This document shows positions 8,513 through 15,487 of a stretch of 33,653 bases of DNA, piece by piece. Source of the DNA: an uncultured Prevotella sp. (GTDB lineage: Bacteria; Bacteroidota; Bacteroidia; Bacteroidales; Bacteroidaceae); the NCBI GenBank assembly GCA_946999025.1, contig CAMQBP010000001.1, positions 1-33,653 on the forward strand, written 5' to 3'. A program made the position numbers and the translations under genes. Numbering within the stretch: position 1 is the stretch's first letter; every line of letters begins with the position of its first letter. The notes below the pieces were generated by a model. That model saw only the letters and a list, made by a program, of their open reading frames with translations. It made no database searches and had not been told where the DNA came from.

Positions 8513-8671
8513 ATACTTAGCTTGATCGTGAATAATTGCGTTTGGCATTCCTCAAGTTGCCATCTTATGTAAACCTTGAGAAGGCCGAATTGTCGTCCAA
8601 TTGCTTGTTGATGATGAGGAAATAGCGCAATAAAGGAGGACGGATGCCAAACACTATAGGTGATAATGTAA

Positions 8672-9265
8672 TTATATTCTCTTTGATTCCCCACGCAGAA
8701 GATTCATGAACTCCTCACGGGTTTTGGCTTGATTGAAGGCACCACTGAACGCACTGGTGGTGGTGATGGAGTTTTGTTTCTCCACTCCGCGCATCTGCAT
8801 GCACATGTGTTTGGCCTCAATCACTACCATCACTCCCAGGGGTTTGAGTGCACTTTGGATGCAATCTCCGATTTGTTGCGTCAAACGTTCTTGCACTTGC
8901 AGACGGTGACTGTATATGTCTACCACGCGAGCTATTTTGCTTAACCCGGTGATGTACCCGTTGGGGATGTAGGCTACGTGCACTTTTCCGTAAAAAGGCA
9001 GCATGTGGTGTTCGCACATGGAGAAGAAATCAATGTCCTTGACGATGACCATTTGATTGTATTTCTCATCAAACAGCGCATCGAGAAGCACTTGTTTGGC
9101 GTCTTGTGCGTAACCTCTTGTCAGCACTTGCATGGCTTTTGCCACGCGCATGGGTGTCTTCTGCAGGCCATCGCGCTGTGGGTCTTCGCCGAGTATAGAT
9201 AATATTTTTTCGTAATGTGAGGCCAGTTCGTCCAGGCCTTCACGAAATTCAGTCTCTGAATTCAT
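8672..9265 (-). CDS. folE: GTP cyclohydrolase I
   Basis: Catalyses GTP to 7,8-dihydroneopterin triphosphate, the first step of folate synthesis, and can also feed queuosine synthesis. It is 197 residues, the usual length. The zinc ligands are visible: Cys84 and His87 in MCEHHMLPFYG, and Cys155 in KHMCMQMRGV. Further signatures are ITGLSKIARVVD at 105-116 and RLQVQERLT at 121-129. The gene starts 21 bases after the end of the SPOR gene, so the two are probably cotranscribed as the last genes of the operon beginning at 12686. Confidence 0.97.
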   Translation of the reverse strand: MNSETEFREGLDELASHYEKILSILGEDPQRDGLQKTPMRVAKAMQVLTRGYAQDAKQVLLDALFDEKYNQMVIVKDIDFFSMCEHHMLPFYGKVHVAYIPNGYITGLSKIARVVDIYSHRLQVQERLTQQIGDCIQSALKPLGVMVVIEAKHMCMQMRGVEKQNSITTTSAFSGAFNQAKTREEFMNLLRGESKRI

Positions 9266-9286
9266 GTGTTTCTTCGTTCCTATTGT

Positions 9287-9970
9287 TTAATATTGTACAG
9301 TGATTTTGCCGCGTACAATGCTGGCTTGTTTATACCCAAGACCTTTCACTTGCTTGAGTATATGAGCCGCTTCTTCATAACTTCGATAGTTACCTACGCG
9401 GCAGATCCATCTTGGAGAATAGAAATGGACGTAAACCGGCTCATTTGGAAAGGTCTGTTTGATGATGTCTCTGGCAGCTTCTGCTCGTTGTCTGTCGGCT
9501 CGCGAGTTGCCTCCAGCATAGACTTGTACACGGTATCCGTTGATCTTATACCCCTTTCGCATCACCTTTTTGCGCAAGTCAATGGTGGGAATCTCCATCT
9601 CATTTGTCGAAGTATCTTCGTTTTGCAGTCGTTTATCTTCATGTCTGGCCGTGGAATCATGTTTCATTTCAGCTCCCTCTTTAGGTTTCTGACCATTCTT
9701 CTCTCCCGGTTTTGATGTTACTGCAGGTATGTTTTGATCCTTTGTTGATGCGACATTTTTTACGTCTTGCGCTTTGTTATCAGTCCTGCCAGTCTGTGTT
9801 GTAGCGGTTTTCGCTTTTCCGTTAACCAATTCGTCGATATCCTTACTCTGGCTAACTTTGACAGATGCTTTTCCTGGTTCCTTCTTCTGAAGATGATCAA
9901 GGAAAGTCTGTGCATCAGCAAATGTTACTGAACAAATGATGATGATGAATAAAGTGACGAATTTCTTCAT
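9287..9970 (-). CDS. Secreted SPOR domain protein
   Basis: A 227-residue envelope protein. It has a signal peptide of about residues 1-20 (MKKFVTLFIIIICSVTFADA), a charged, disordered middle rich in Lys, Thr and Gln (about 30-125), and a C-terminal SPOR domain at about 145-227. The domain includes YRVQVYAGGN and ICRVGNYRSYEEA, and family knowledge says such domains bind denuded glycan strands of septal peptidoglycan. A role near the division site is inferred. It lies between tpiA and folE on the same strand, with 86 bases from tpiA occupied by a strong hairpin. Confidence 0.88.
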   Translation of the reverse strand: MKKFVTLFIIIICSVTFADAQTFLDHLQKKEPGKASVKVSQSKDIDELVNGKAKTATTQTGRTDNKAQDVKNVASTKDQNIPAVTSKPGEKNGQKPKEGAEMKHDSTARHEDKRLQNEDTSTNEMEIPTIDLRKKVMRKGYKINGYRVQVYAGGNSRADRQRAEAARDIIKQTFPNEPVYVHFYSPRWICRVGNYRSYEEAAHILKQVKGLGYKQASIVRGKITVQY

Positions 9971-9998
9971 TTTTCTTTGGTGTTAATTCAGGAATATC

Positions 9999-10041
9999 GA
10001 GTGAGACAAAGGTTCTCTATTGGATGGGCTTTGCCTCACTC
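9999..10041 (-). promoter_or_regulatory. Strong hairpin between tpiA and the SPOR gene
   Basis: On the minus strand GAGTGAGGCAAAG and CTTTGTCTCACTC pair over 13 positions, with one G-U wobble and a 17-base loop. No T-run follows, so it does not look like a simple terminator. A role in transcript processing, stability or partial attenuation inside the operon is possible. Confidence 0.55.
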
Positions 10042-10056
10042 AACATGAGCGGTATC

Positions 10057-10818
10057 TTATTTCTTCCAAGCGTCAATGATGCCCTTGAAGTCGGCACATT
10101 TAAGTGATGCGCCACCAATCAGACCGCCATCGATGTTTTCTTTGGCGAACAATTCTGGCGCATTGCTGGCTTTGCAGCTGCCTCCATACAAGATAGTGGT
10201 GTTCTGAGCCACCTCGTTACCATACTTCTCAGCGACGATTGAACGAATATAGGCATGAATCCCTTCAGCTTGATCAGCTGTTGCAGTCTTTCCAGTACCA
10301 ATAGCCCAGATGGGTTCGTAGGCGATAATGATGTTCTTGAACTCCTCTTCAGAAAGGTTAAATACAGAACCTTCGAGTTCTGCCTTCACCACTTCGTTCT
10401 GCTTGTTGGCCTCGCGTTCCTCTAAAGTTTCGCCAATGCAGAAGATAACCTTCAGGCCATTCTTCAATGCCAACTGCACTTTCTCCTTCAAAATTTCTGG
10501 AGTTTCCTTGTAATATTGACGTCTTTCAGAGTGTCCAAGAATGACATATTGTGCTCCGGTGCTCTTTACCATCTCTGCAGAAACCTCACCTGTGTAGGCT
10601 CCTTTTTCCTTATCGGCACAGTTCTCTGCACCAAGACCTACCAAGTTTTTATCCAATACGTCTGCAACACATGCCAAGTGAATGAACGGTGTGCAGATGA
10701 TAACGCCGCAGTTGGGCTTTTCAGCTACTAATGCTTCATTGATTTCTTTTGCCAAAGCAACACCTTCTTGCAGGTTCAGATTCATCTTCCAGTTGCCTGC
10801 TACGATTTTCTTTCTCAT
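10057..10818 (-). CDS. tpiA: Triosephosphate isomerase
   Basis: Interconverts dihydroxyacetone phosphate and glyceraldehyde 3-phosphate in glycolysis. It is 253 residues, normal for the family. Catalytic residues are in place: Lys11 in GNWKMN, His96 in ILGHSERR, and Glu168 in AYEPIWAIGTGKTA. The phosphate-binding YGGSCKASNA and GGLIGGASL segments are at the C-terminal end. The start is 4 bases after the stop of the DoxX/MauE-like gene, so the two are tightly linked in one operon. Confidence 0.98.
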   Translation of the reverse strand: MRKKIVAGNWKMNLNLQEGVALAKEINEALVAEKPNCGVIICTPFIHLACVADVLDKNLVGLGAENCADKEKGAYTGEVSAEMVKSTGAQYVILGHSERRQYYKETPEILKEKVQLALKNGLKVIFCIGETLEEREANKQNEVVKAELEGSVFNLSEEEFKNIIIAYEPIWAIGTGKTATADQAEGIHAYIRSIVAEKYGNEVAQNTTILYGGSCKASNAPELFAKENIDGGLIGGASLKCADFKGIIDAWKK

Positions 10819-10822
10819 TTTA

Positions 10823-12166
10823 CTATTCTTTTTTTAGAGTTGATTTATTTTCTTTTTCTTTCTTTTGATAACGTTCTTCTTTCTTTTTCTTGAACTTCAA
10901 CCACTGGCTCCAGGCCCAAAGACGATCGGCAATGGTCAGCAACATCAATGGCAGGATGAACCACAAGAAGATTTCTGTTATCCTGGTTGGCACGCTGTTG
11001 ACAGGCATTTGCCCAATCATCTCTTCGTTCAGCGGCCGTTGCATGTCCGCTTCTTTCGGCAAGTCGTTGTGGCTCCATTTCCTAATGATGGTTCCTTTTT
11101 TCAGTAAAAGCAACCCAGGGTTGCTCCTGATGATGGTCTTCAGCGTGGTTTCATCAGTCATGCAGAACGGATATTCGGCACCCGTTAGATCCTGCCAACG
11201 CTTGATGTGCGGCTCGGTACTTGATGTGAGGCAATAAAATGGATAATTGTACGTCTGTGCATACTCGTAAATCCGGTCAATATCGCCAAAGTTTGAATCG
11301 TCCGCATATTCCAGATGAGGCGAGATAAGCAAGAAGGTGTAACTCGTATCGTTCAACACCTCCTGGGTGAGGTCATCTCCCTGTTGGGTTTGTATGCTGA
11401 AGTCGTGTATGGGAGGCACGTACCCTTGCGCCGTCTGAATGGTCTTGCTGTCCACGAATGTCCAAGTAGAATCAGGGTAATTCTCCAATGTAAACTCCTT
11501 GGTTACGCCATTTTTTTTCAGCAAGAACGTCGTTTCAAACTTAGGTAGCTCCGCTCCTTCTGGAATCACCATGCCCTGTTGGATGTTGGCTCCCACATGA
11601 TAAGGCCTGAAATCGAACAGTGGCAGTTTGTAAAGACAATACAGACTGGACACGATGATAAAGAAGATGGTATAGTTGAACACTATCCATTGGTTGGGTC
11701 TTGATATGAAACGCCACATGCGTGTCGGCCAAATGGCCAAGACGATGGCGCAACCCAGCAGCACAATGTTCTTCAACAATGTCTCCGTATTGCTTAGTTT
11801 GATAGCGTCACCAAAGCACCCACAGTCGCTGATGGGATTGGCGATGGCCAACCACAGCGTCACAACTGTCATGATTGCCATGAAGCCTAGCGTGATTTTT
11901 GACACCACTCGCCGCCTGATGGCCAGCAGGATGAACACGCCTAAGCAGAATTCCAAAGCCGACAGAGCCACCGAAGCCCCCAACGTCATCCAGTCGGGAA
12001 CCATGCCTTGCCATGCCAATGCTTCCAGATAGTCTTCTATCTTGTATTGTGTCCCTAATGGGTCAATAGCCTTGACATATCCTGATAGGATGAATGTCAC
12101 CCCCAGGAGCAGGCGGCAAACATTGGTTAATATCGTCTTGAGTCTATTCACTGAGCCTGATAACAC
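10823..12166 (-). CDS. DoxX/MauE-like membrane protein with thioredoxin-like periplasmic region
   Basis: A 447-residue inner membrane protein. Four membrane segments in residues about 10-150 resemble the DoxX/MauE fold and include the SDCGCFGD motif (Cys115 and Cys117) typical of MauE-type redox proteins. A further segment near 160-180 is followed by a soluble region of about 190-400. That region looks like a degenerate thioredoxin fold (YTFLLISPHLEYAD, then GLLLLKKGTIIRKW) but lacks a CxxC pair. A last membrane segment lies near 405-425, followed by a Lys/Glu-rich tail. This arrangement resembles the Bacteroidota family named after BT_3928. The start overlaps the end of the DUF1599 gene by 23 bases. 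An envelope redox role is inferred, not shown. Confidence 0.8.
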   Translation of the reverse strand: MLSGSVNRLKTILTNVCRLLLGVTFILSGYVKAIDPLGTQYKIEDYLEALAWQGMVPDWMTLGASVALSALEFCLGVFILLAIRRRVVSKITLGFMAIMTVVTLWLAIANPISDCGCFGDAIKLSNTETLLKNIVLLGCAIVLAIWPTRMWRFISRPNQWIVFNYTIFFIIVSSLYCLYKLPLFDFRPYHVGANIQQGMVIPEGAELPKFETTFLLKKNGVTKEFTLENYPDSTWTFVDSKTIQTAQGYVPPIHDFSIQTQQGDDLTQEVLNDTSYTFLLISPHLEYADDSNFGDIDRIYEYAQTYNYPFYCLTSSTEPHIKRWQDLTGAEYPFCMTDETTLKTIIRSNPGLLLLKKGTIIRKWSHNDLPKEADMQRPLNEEMIGQMPVNSVPTRITEIFLWFILPLMLLTIADRLWAWSQWLKFKKKKEERYQKKEKENKSTLKKE

Positions 12167-12686
12167 CGAAGACAGCGTAGTTGATGATGTCCATCAAATT
12201 GGAGTCGATGCCCTCAGAAACGAGTGCCTGTCCATGGATGTCTTCCAGTTCTTTGATTCGTTGTATCTTTGTCAAGATGAAGTCTGTGTAGCTGCTCACG
12301 CGCATCGAGCGCCACGCCTCATCGTAGTCGTGGTTTTTTTTCACCATCAGTGTGAGCGCTTCGCTCGCATGTCGGTCGTACAGTGCCATGGCCTGCTCGG
12401 TGTTGATGTCTATTTCGTCAACGAACCCCTTCTCCAGTTGAATCAGTCCCACGATGCCATAGTTAATCAAGGCCATGAATTCCGGGCGGATGCCTTCGTC
12501 TATCATGGCTTGTTTCTTGATTTCCAACGAGCGTATGCGCTTGGCTTTGATGAACAGCTGGTCTGTCAATGACGACGGACGCAGAATGCGCCACGACGCA
12601 CTGTAATCGTGAAGTTTCTTCTCAAAGAGCGTGCGACATTCGGTCAGCACCTTCTTGAACTGCTCTTCTGTCTTCGTATTGTTCAT
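12144..12686 (-). CDS. DUF1599 protein with internal duplication
   Basis: A 180-residue cytoplasmic protein of the DUF1599 (nucleotide-modification-associated) type; function unknown. It consists of two similar halves. Residues 20-84 carry KKLHDYSASWRILR and MALINYGIVGLIQL; residues 113-178 carry KKNHDYDEAWRSMR and MDIINYAVFGVIRL. HDY, the following Trp, and INY thus recur about 93 residues apart. The ATG at 12686 is preferred over an in-frame TTG at 12701, which lies inside the promoter box. It is the first gene of the operon that continues through the MauE-like gene, tpiA and the SPOR gene to folE. Confidence 0.85.
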   Translation of the reverse strand: MNNTKTEEQFKKVLTECRTLFEKKLHDYSASWRILRPSSLTDQLFIKAKRIRSLEIKKQAMIDEGIRPEFMALINYGIVGLIQLEKGFVDEIDINTEQAMALYDRHASEALTLMVKKNHDYDEAWRSMRVSSYTDFILTKIQRIKELEDIHGQALVSEGIDSNLMDIINYAVFGVIRLSE

Positions 12687-12698
12687 ATTTATTGTTTG

Positions 12699-12730
12699 CA
12701 AAATTAGTCAATTCTCATGAAATATCCAAA
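12699..12730 (-). promoter_or_regulatory. Near-consensus Bacteroidetes promoter of the DUF1599-tpiA-folE operon
   Basis: On the minus strand TTTG (12727-12730) is followed by 20 bases and then TAATTTTG (12699-12706). This is an exact match to the TTTG-N19-21-TAnnTTTG consensus. The start codon at 12686 is only 13 bases from the -7 box, so the leader is very short. Confidence 0.7.
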
Positions 12731-12790
12731 GGAAGTGGATGTCGATTTTTTGCTAACACACATGTGCTGTATGGGTTGACAGGCTCCAAA

Positions 12791-12845
12791 CGAAAAAAAT
12801 GAAGAATCGCTTTGCGGGGTTATCTCTCGCCAGTCGTTCTTCATT
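12791..12845 (-). terminator. Rho-independent terminator of the small lipoprotein gene
   Basis: Minus-strand transcription meets AATGAAGAA (12837-12845) and its perfect complement TTCTTCATT (12798-12806), which runs into a T-tract at 12793-12799. It lies about 50 bases past the stop at 12897 and would insulate the operon promoter at 12699-12730. Confidence 0.75.
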
Positions 12846-12896
12846 CTCTGTCCTTTGCGCAACCATCCAGGTTGCATGACGTGTCGGAAACCTGTG

Positions 12897-13307
12897 CTAC
12901 AGACCCTGTTTCTGCCGCATCCTAATCATTCGCACCACGCCGCACATGGCCTCATAGCGTGCCTTCAGCGAGTCGCGTTCCATCCTCATCATGTTAGCTT
13001 TGTACAGATTCGATTCCATGGGGATGCTTCTCAAGACGGTTTGTAGTGCCGAGTCGGTCTGGGCAATGTCAGCCTGCGCCTGCTTCAAGGAGGCGTCTTG
13101 CCAAATGCGTAGGGCTTCCTTGCGGCTCTCTATGGCTTTGGGAAACTGCATGCGCAGCGCCATGATGGAGTCGAGTGCTTCGTTATAGCAACCGTCCTTA
13201 TATAAGGTCTTAATCTGGGAGAGCAATCTTGCTGCTTTTTCGTCTTCAGATGGTGTGCACGAACAGATGAGAAGCGTGCACAGAATCAACCACATATATT
13301 TCTTCAT
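12897..13307 (-). CDS. Small helical lipoprotein, function unknown
   Basis: A predicted lipoprotein of 136 residues with a short signal peptide and lipobox-like ICSC (Cys17). The rest is charged and almost entirely helical, with heptad-like stretches such as KAARLLSQIKTLYKDG and KQAQADIAQTDSAL, suggesting a coiled coil or a TPR-like helical hairpin. The segment YKDGCYNEALDSIMAL resembles a single TPR-like repeat. I do not recognise a specific family. It has its own promoter box and its own terminator and stands back-to-back with the CCA-adding enzyme gene. Confidence 0.7.
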   Translation of the reverse strand: MKKYMWLILCTLLICSCTPSEDEKAARLLSQIKTLYKDGCYNEALDSIMALRMQFPKAIESRKEALRIWQDASLKQAQADIAQTDSALQTVLRSIPMESNLYKANMMRMERDSLKARYEAMCGVVRMIRMRQKQGL

Positions 13308-13311
13308 GTCG

Positions 13312-13346
13312 CAAAAATACGATTTTTCTCTTTTATAGCACCCAAA
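13312..13346 (-). promoter_or_regulatory. Candidate promoter of the small lipoprotein gene
   Basis: On the minus strand TATTTTTG (13312-13319) matches TAnnTTTG, and a TTTG (13343-13346) lies 23 bases upstream, slightly wide. The start codon at 13307 is 4 bases from the -7 box, suggesting a very short or absent leader. Confidence 0.4.
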
Positions 13347-13363
13347 ACATGGCTAATTTTTAG

Positions 13364-13371
13364 TAACTTTG
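13364..13371 (+). promoter_or_regulatory. Candidate -7 box of the CCA-adding enzyme gene
   Basis: TAACTTTG matches TAnnTTTG, 30 bases before the ATG at 13402. Its final TTG is in frame with the gene and could be mistaken for a start codon. No clear -33 TTTG is present. Confidence 0.4.
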
Positions 13372-13401
13372 CAGCCACTTAAGAAGTTTTATAGTTTCAA
13401 C

Positions 13402-14838
13402 ATGCGTAATCTCTCCAATGCCGACTTGGCTCATCTCCTTGATCAACCTATCTTTCATCACCTATCCGCTGTGGCCGATGCCTTGCAGCTGGAATGCTAT
13501 GTAGTGGGTGGCTATGTTCGCGACCTTTTTCTCGAACGACCGTCCAACGACATCGACGTGGTGGTGGTGGGCAGCGGCATTAAAGTGGCTGAGGCCTTGA
13601 AGCAGCGACTGGGCAAGCAAGCACATCTGTCGGTATTTCGCAATTTTGGAACGGCTCAGGTGAAGTATCGGGGAATGGAAGTGGAGTTCGTTGGTGCGCG
13701 AAAAGAAAGCTACAGCCACGATTCACGCAAGCCCGTGGTGGAGGATGGCACCTTGGAGGACGACCAAAACCGACGTGATTTCACCATCAACGCCATGGCT
13801 GTCTGCCTCAACGAGGCGCGCTTTGGTGAGTTGGTCGATCCCTTTGACGGTCTTTTAGACCTGGAAGACGGCATTATTCGCACGCCGCTCGACCCCGACA
13901 TCACTTTCTCTGACGATCCATTGCGCATGATGCGCTGCGTGCGTTTCGCCACACAATTGAAGTTTTTCATCGAGGACGAAACCTTTGAGGCATTGCAGCG
14001 CAACAGAGAACGCATCAAGATTGTGAGTGGCGAACGTATCGCCGACGAGCTGAACAAAATCATGATGACCAACCAACCCAGTCGGGGATTCGTAGAACTG
14101 CATCGCTGTGGACTGCTCGAACTCATCTTGCCTGAGTTCACCCTCATGGACATCGTGGAAACAAGGAACGGCAGAGCGCATAAAAACAATTTCTATCATA
14201 CCCTGGAGGTGGTTGATAACATTTGCCAACATACCGACAACTTGTGGCTTCGGTGGGCGGCTTTGTTCCATGACATCGGAAAACCACGCAGCAAAAGGTG
14301 GGACGTACAGGCCGGATGGACGTTCCATAACCATAATTACATTGGCTCCAAGATGATTCCAGGCATCTTCAGACGGCTTAAATTCCCCATGGACAGCAAG
14401 ATGAAGTATGTGCAAAAGATGGTTGATATGCACATGCGTCCCATCGCCATCGCCGATGAAGAGGTGACCGACAGTGCCGTTCGTCGCTTGATGAACGATG
14501 CCGGTGACGACATCGACGGCCTCATGACGCTGTGCGAAGCCGACATTACCAGTAAAAACGCACAGCGCAAACAGCGGTTCTTGGACAACTTTCGCATGGT
14601 ACGCGAGAAGCTGGATGACCTGAAAGAACGCGACTACAAGCGTCTGTTGCAGCCTTGCATCGACGGAAACGAAATCATGGAGATGTTCCACTTGCAGCCA
14701 TCGCGCGAGGTGGGAACGCTGAAGCAGGCCTTGAAAGATGCGGTGCTTGATAACAAGGTGCCCAACGAACGCGAACCATTGATGGCTCTTTTGATTGAAA
14801 AAGCCAAAAAAATGGGGTTGGACATCCCTCAAAAATAG
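13402..14838 (+). CDS. cca: CCA tRNA nucleotidyltransferase with HD domain
   Basis: A 478-residue class II nucleotidyltransferase, predicted to add or repair the 3' CCA end of tRNAs. The head domain has GGYVRD at 36-41 and the metal-binding DID at 50-52, followed by DFTINAMAV near 130 and DPLRMMRCVRFA near 172-183, the usual neck motifs. The C-terminal part carries an HD phosphohydrolase domain with HTLEVVDN near 266 and FHDIGKP near 289. The HD domain distinguishes this Bacteroidota form from the short enzymes and could give 2',3'-phosphohydrolase activity. A poly(A) polymerase role cannot be excluded from sequence alone. The ATG at 13402 was chosen because the upstream TTG lies within the promoter box. 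Confidence 0.85.
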   Translation: MRNLSNADLAHLLDQPIFHHLSAVADALQLECYVVGGYVRDLFLERPSNDIDVVVVGSGIKVAEALKQRLGKQAHLSVFRNFGTAQVKYRGMEVEFVGARKESYSHDSRKPVVEDGTLEDDQNRRDFTINAMAVCLNEARFGELVDPFDGLLDLEDGIIRTPLDPDITFSDDPLRMMRCVRFATQLKFFIEDETFEALQRNRERIKIVSGERIADELNKIMMTNQPSRGFVELHRCGLLELILPEFTLMDIVETRNGRAHKNNFYHTLEVVDNICQHTDNLWLRWAALFHDIGKPRSKRWDVQAGWTFHNHNYIGSKMIPGIFRRLKFPMDSKMKYVQKMVDMHMRPIAIADEEVTDSAVRRLMNDAGDDIDGLMTLCEADITSKNAQRKQRFLDNFRMVREKLDDLKERDYKRLLQPCIDGNEIMEMFHLQPSREVGTLKQALKDAVLDNKVPNEREPLMALLIEKAKKMGLDIPQK

Positions 14839-15115
14839 GAGTGAAGAAACTGCGGTTTTGTCAATATTTTTGGTCATTTCAAAACTTGCATTTTAGAAAA
14901 AATCCAGCCAATTTTAGCAACAAAAATCACTTTCTGATGCCCTTGTTTGGCCAAAAGCATTGACCTTGGTCTTCTATAGCATGCTTTTTGCACCTGAAAA
15001 GCATGTCCGTTGCTGGTAAAAAGCAATGCTCTTGCCGTGCAATATGATTGCTTTTGAGATGACGTTCATAGGGAATTAAGCAGGAAGTTGCTGTGGGTGA
15101 AGCATATACAAAATT

Positions 15116-15179
15116 CGCGTATTTTCGACCACCGAGGCACTTGCTTGCAAATACGCGAGTATTTGAGCCGGTTTGCAAG
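15116..15179 (+). repeat. Intergenic hairpin repeat, copy B
   Basis: Perfect 9-base inverted arms CGCGTATTT (15116-15124) and AAATACGCG (15149-15157) enclose a 24-base loop. TTTGCAAG ends at 15179, 24 bases after the AAATACG core. The 62-base span from CGTATTT to TTTGYAAG equals that of copies A and C. Here the ATGCTTTTT motif block lies before the hairpin, not after it. Confidence 0.7.
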
Positions 15180-15267
15180 ATTTTTCAACATCCCAGGCAA
15201 CCCGTTTTTGACATCTTGGTTGGGGTAAGATGGCGTCGATGCCGAGGCACATTTTCATCTTTCTCCT

Positions 15268-15332
15268 ATCCGCTTGATGTGCGTGTTTTTGAATTTTGGA
15301 TCCAATGAAGAATGTTTGCATCCGCTTGATGT
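15268..15332 (+). repeat. 13-base direct repeat upstream of the efflux operon
   Basis: ATCCGCTTGATGT occurs perfectly at 15268-15280 and 15320-15332, a 52-base period, about 80-140 bases before the candidate -7 box. It may be a pair of regulator-binding sites or a remnant of the intergenic repeat mosaic. Confidence 0.5.
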
Positions 15333-15411
15333 AAATCCTCTATTTTCGTTATTTGCAGATAATATATGTTAAATGTAAGTGGTATTGATGCCAAAGTGAG
15401 AAAAAATCATG

Positions 15412-15419
15412 TAAATTTG
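15412..15419 (+). promoter_or_regulatory. Candidate -7 box of the RND efflux operon
   Basis: TAAATTTG matches TAnnTTTG exactly, 68 bases before the ATG at 15488, implying a leader of about 60 bases. A TTG at 15385-15387 is 24 bases upstream, wider than consensus. Confidence 0.4.
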
Positions 15420-15487
15420 CATGACAAAAACTTATGGCTTACAATAGTTTTCGATTAGGTTCTAATCGTATGTTTTTTTGAGAAAGA

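Larger units (their letters stand above)
14839..15487. other. Long non-coding gap with repeat copy B
   Basis: About 650 bases without a credible gene. The left half carries TTGTCAA (14858-14864), then ATGCTTTTT-type motifs (about 14970-15055), then repeat copy B (15118-15179). The right half has a 13-base direct repeat (15268-15280 and 15320-15332) and the candidate promoter box of the efflux operon. Short minus-strand frames here contain NTRV/NTRI simply because AATACGCG is repeated. Confidence 0.6.

Noticed and set aside
13855..14877. 340-codon minus-strand open frame
   Set aside because: Entirely antisense to the well-supported CCA-adding enzyme gene, which has all catalytic motifs. The frame has no domain features and is a codon-bias shadow.
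14927..15321. Two overlapping minus-strand small frames containing NTRV/NTRI
   Set aside because: The shared NTR residues come from the repeated AATACGCG arm of the intergenic hairpin, not from a conserved protein.
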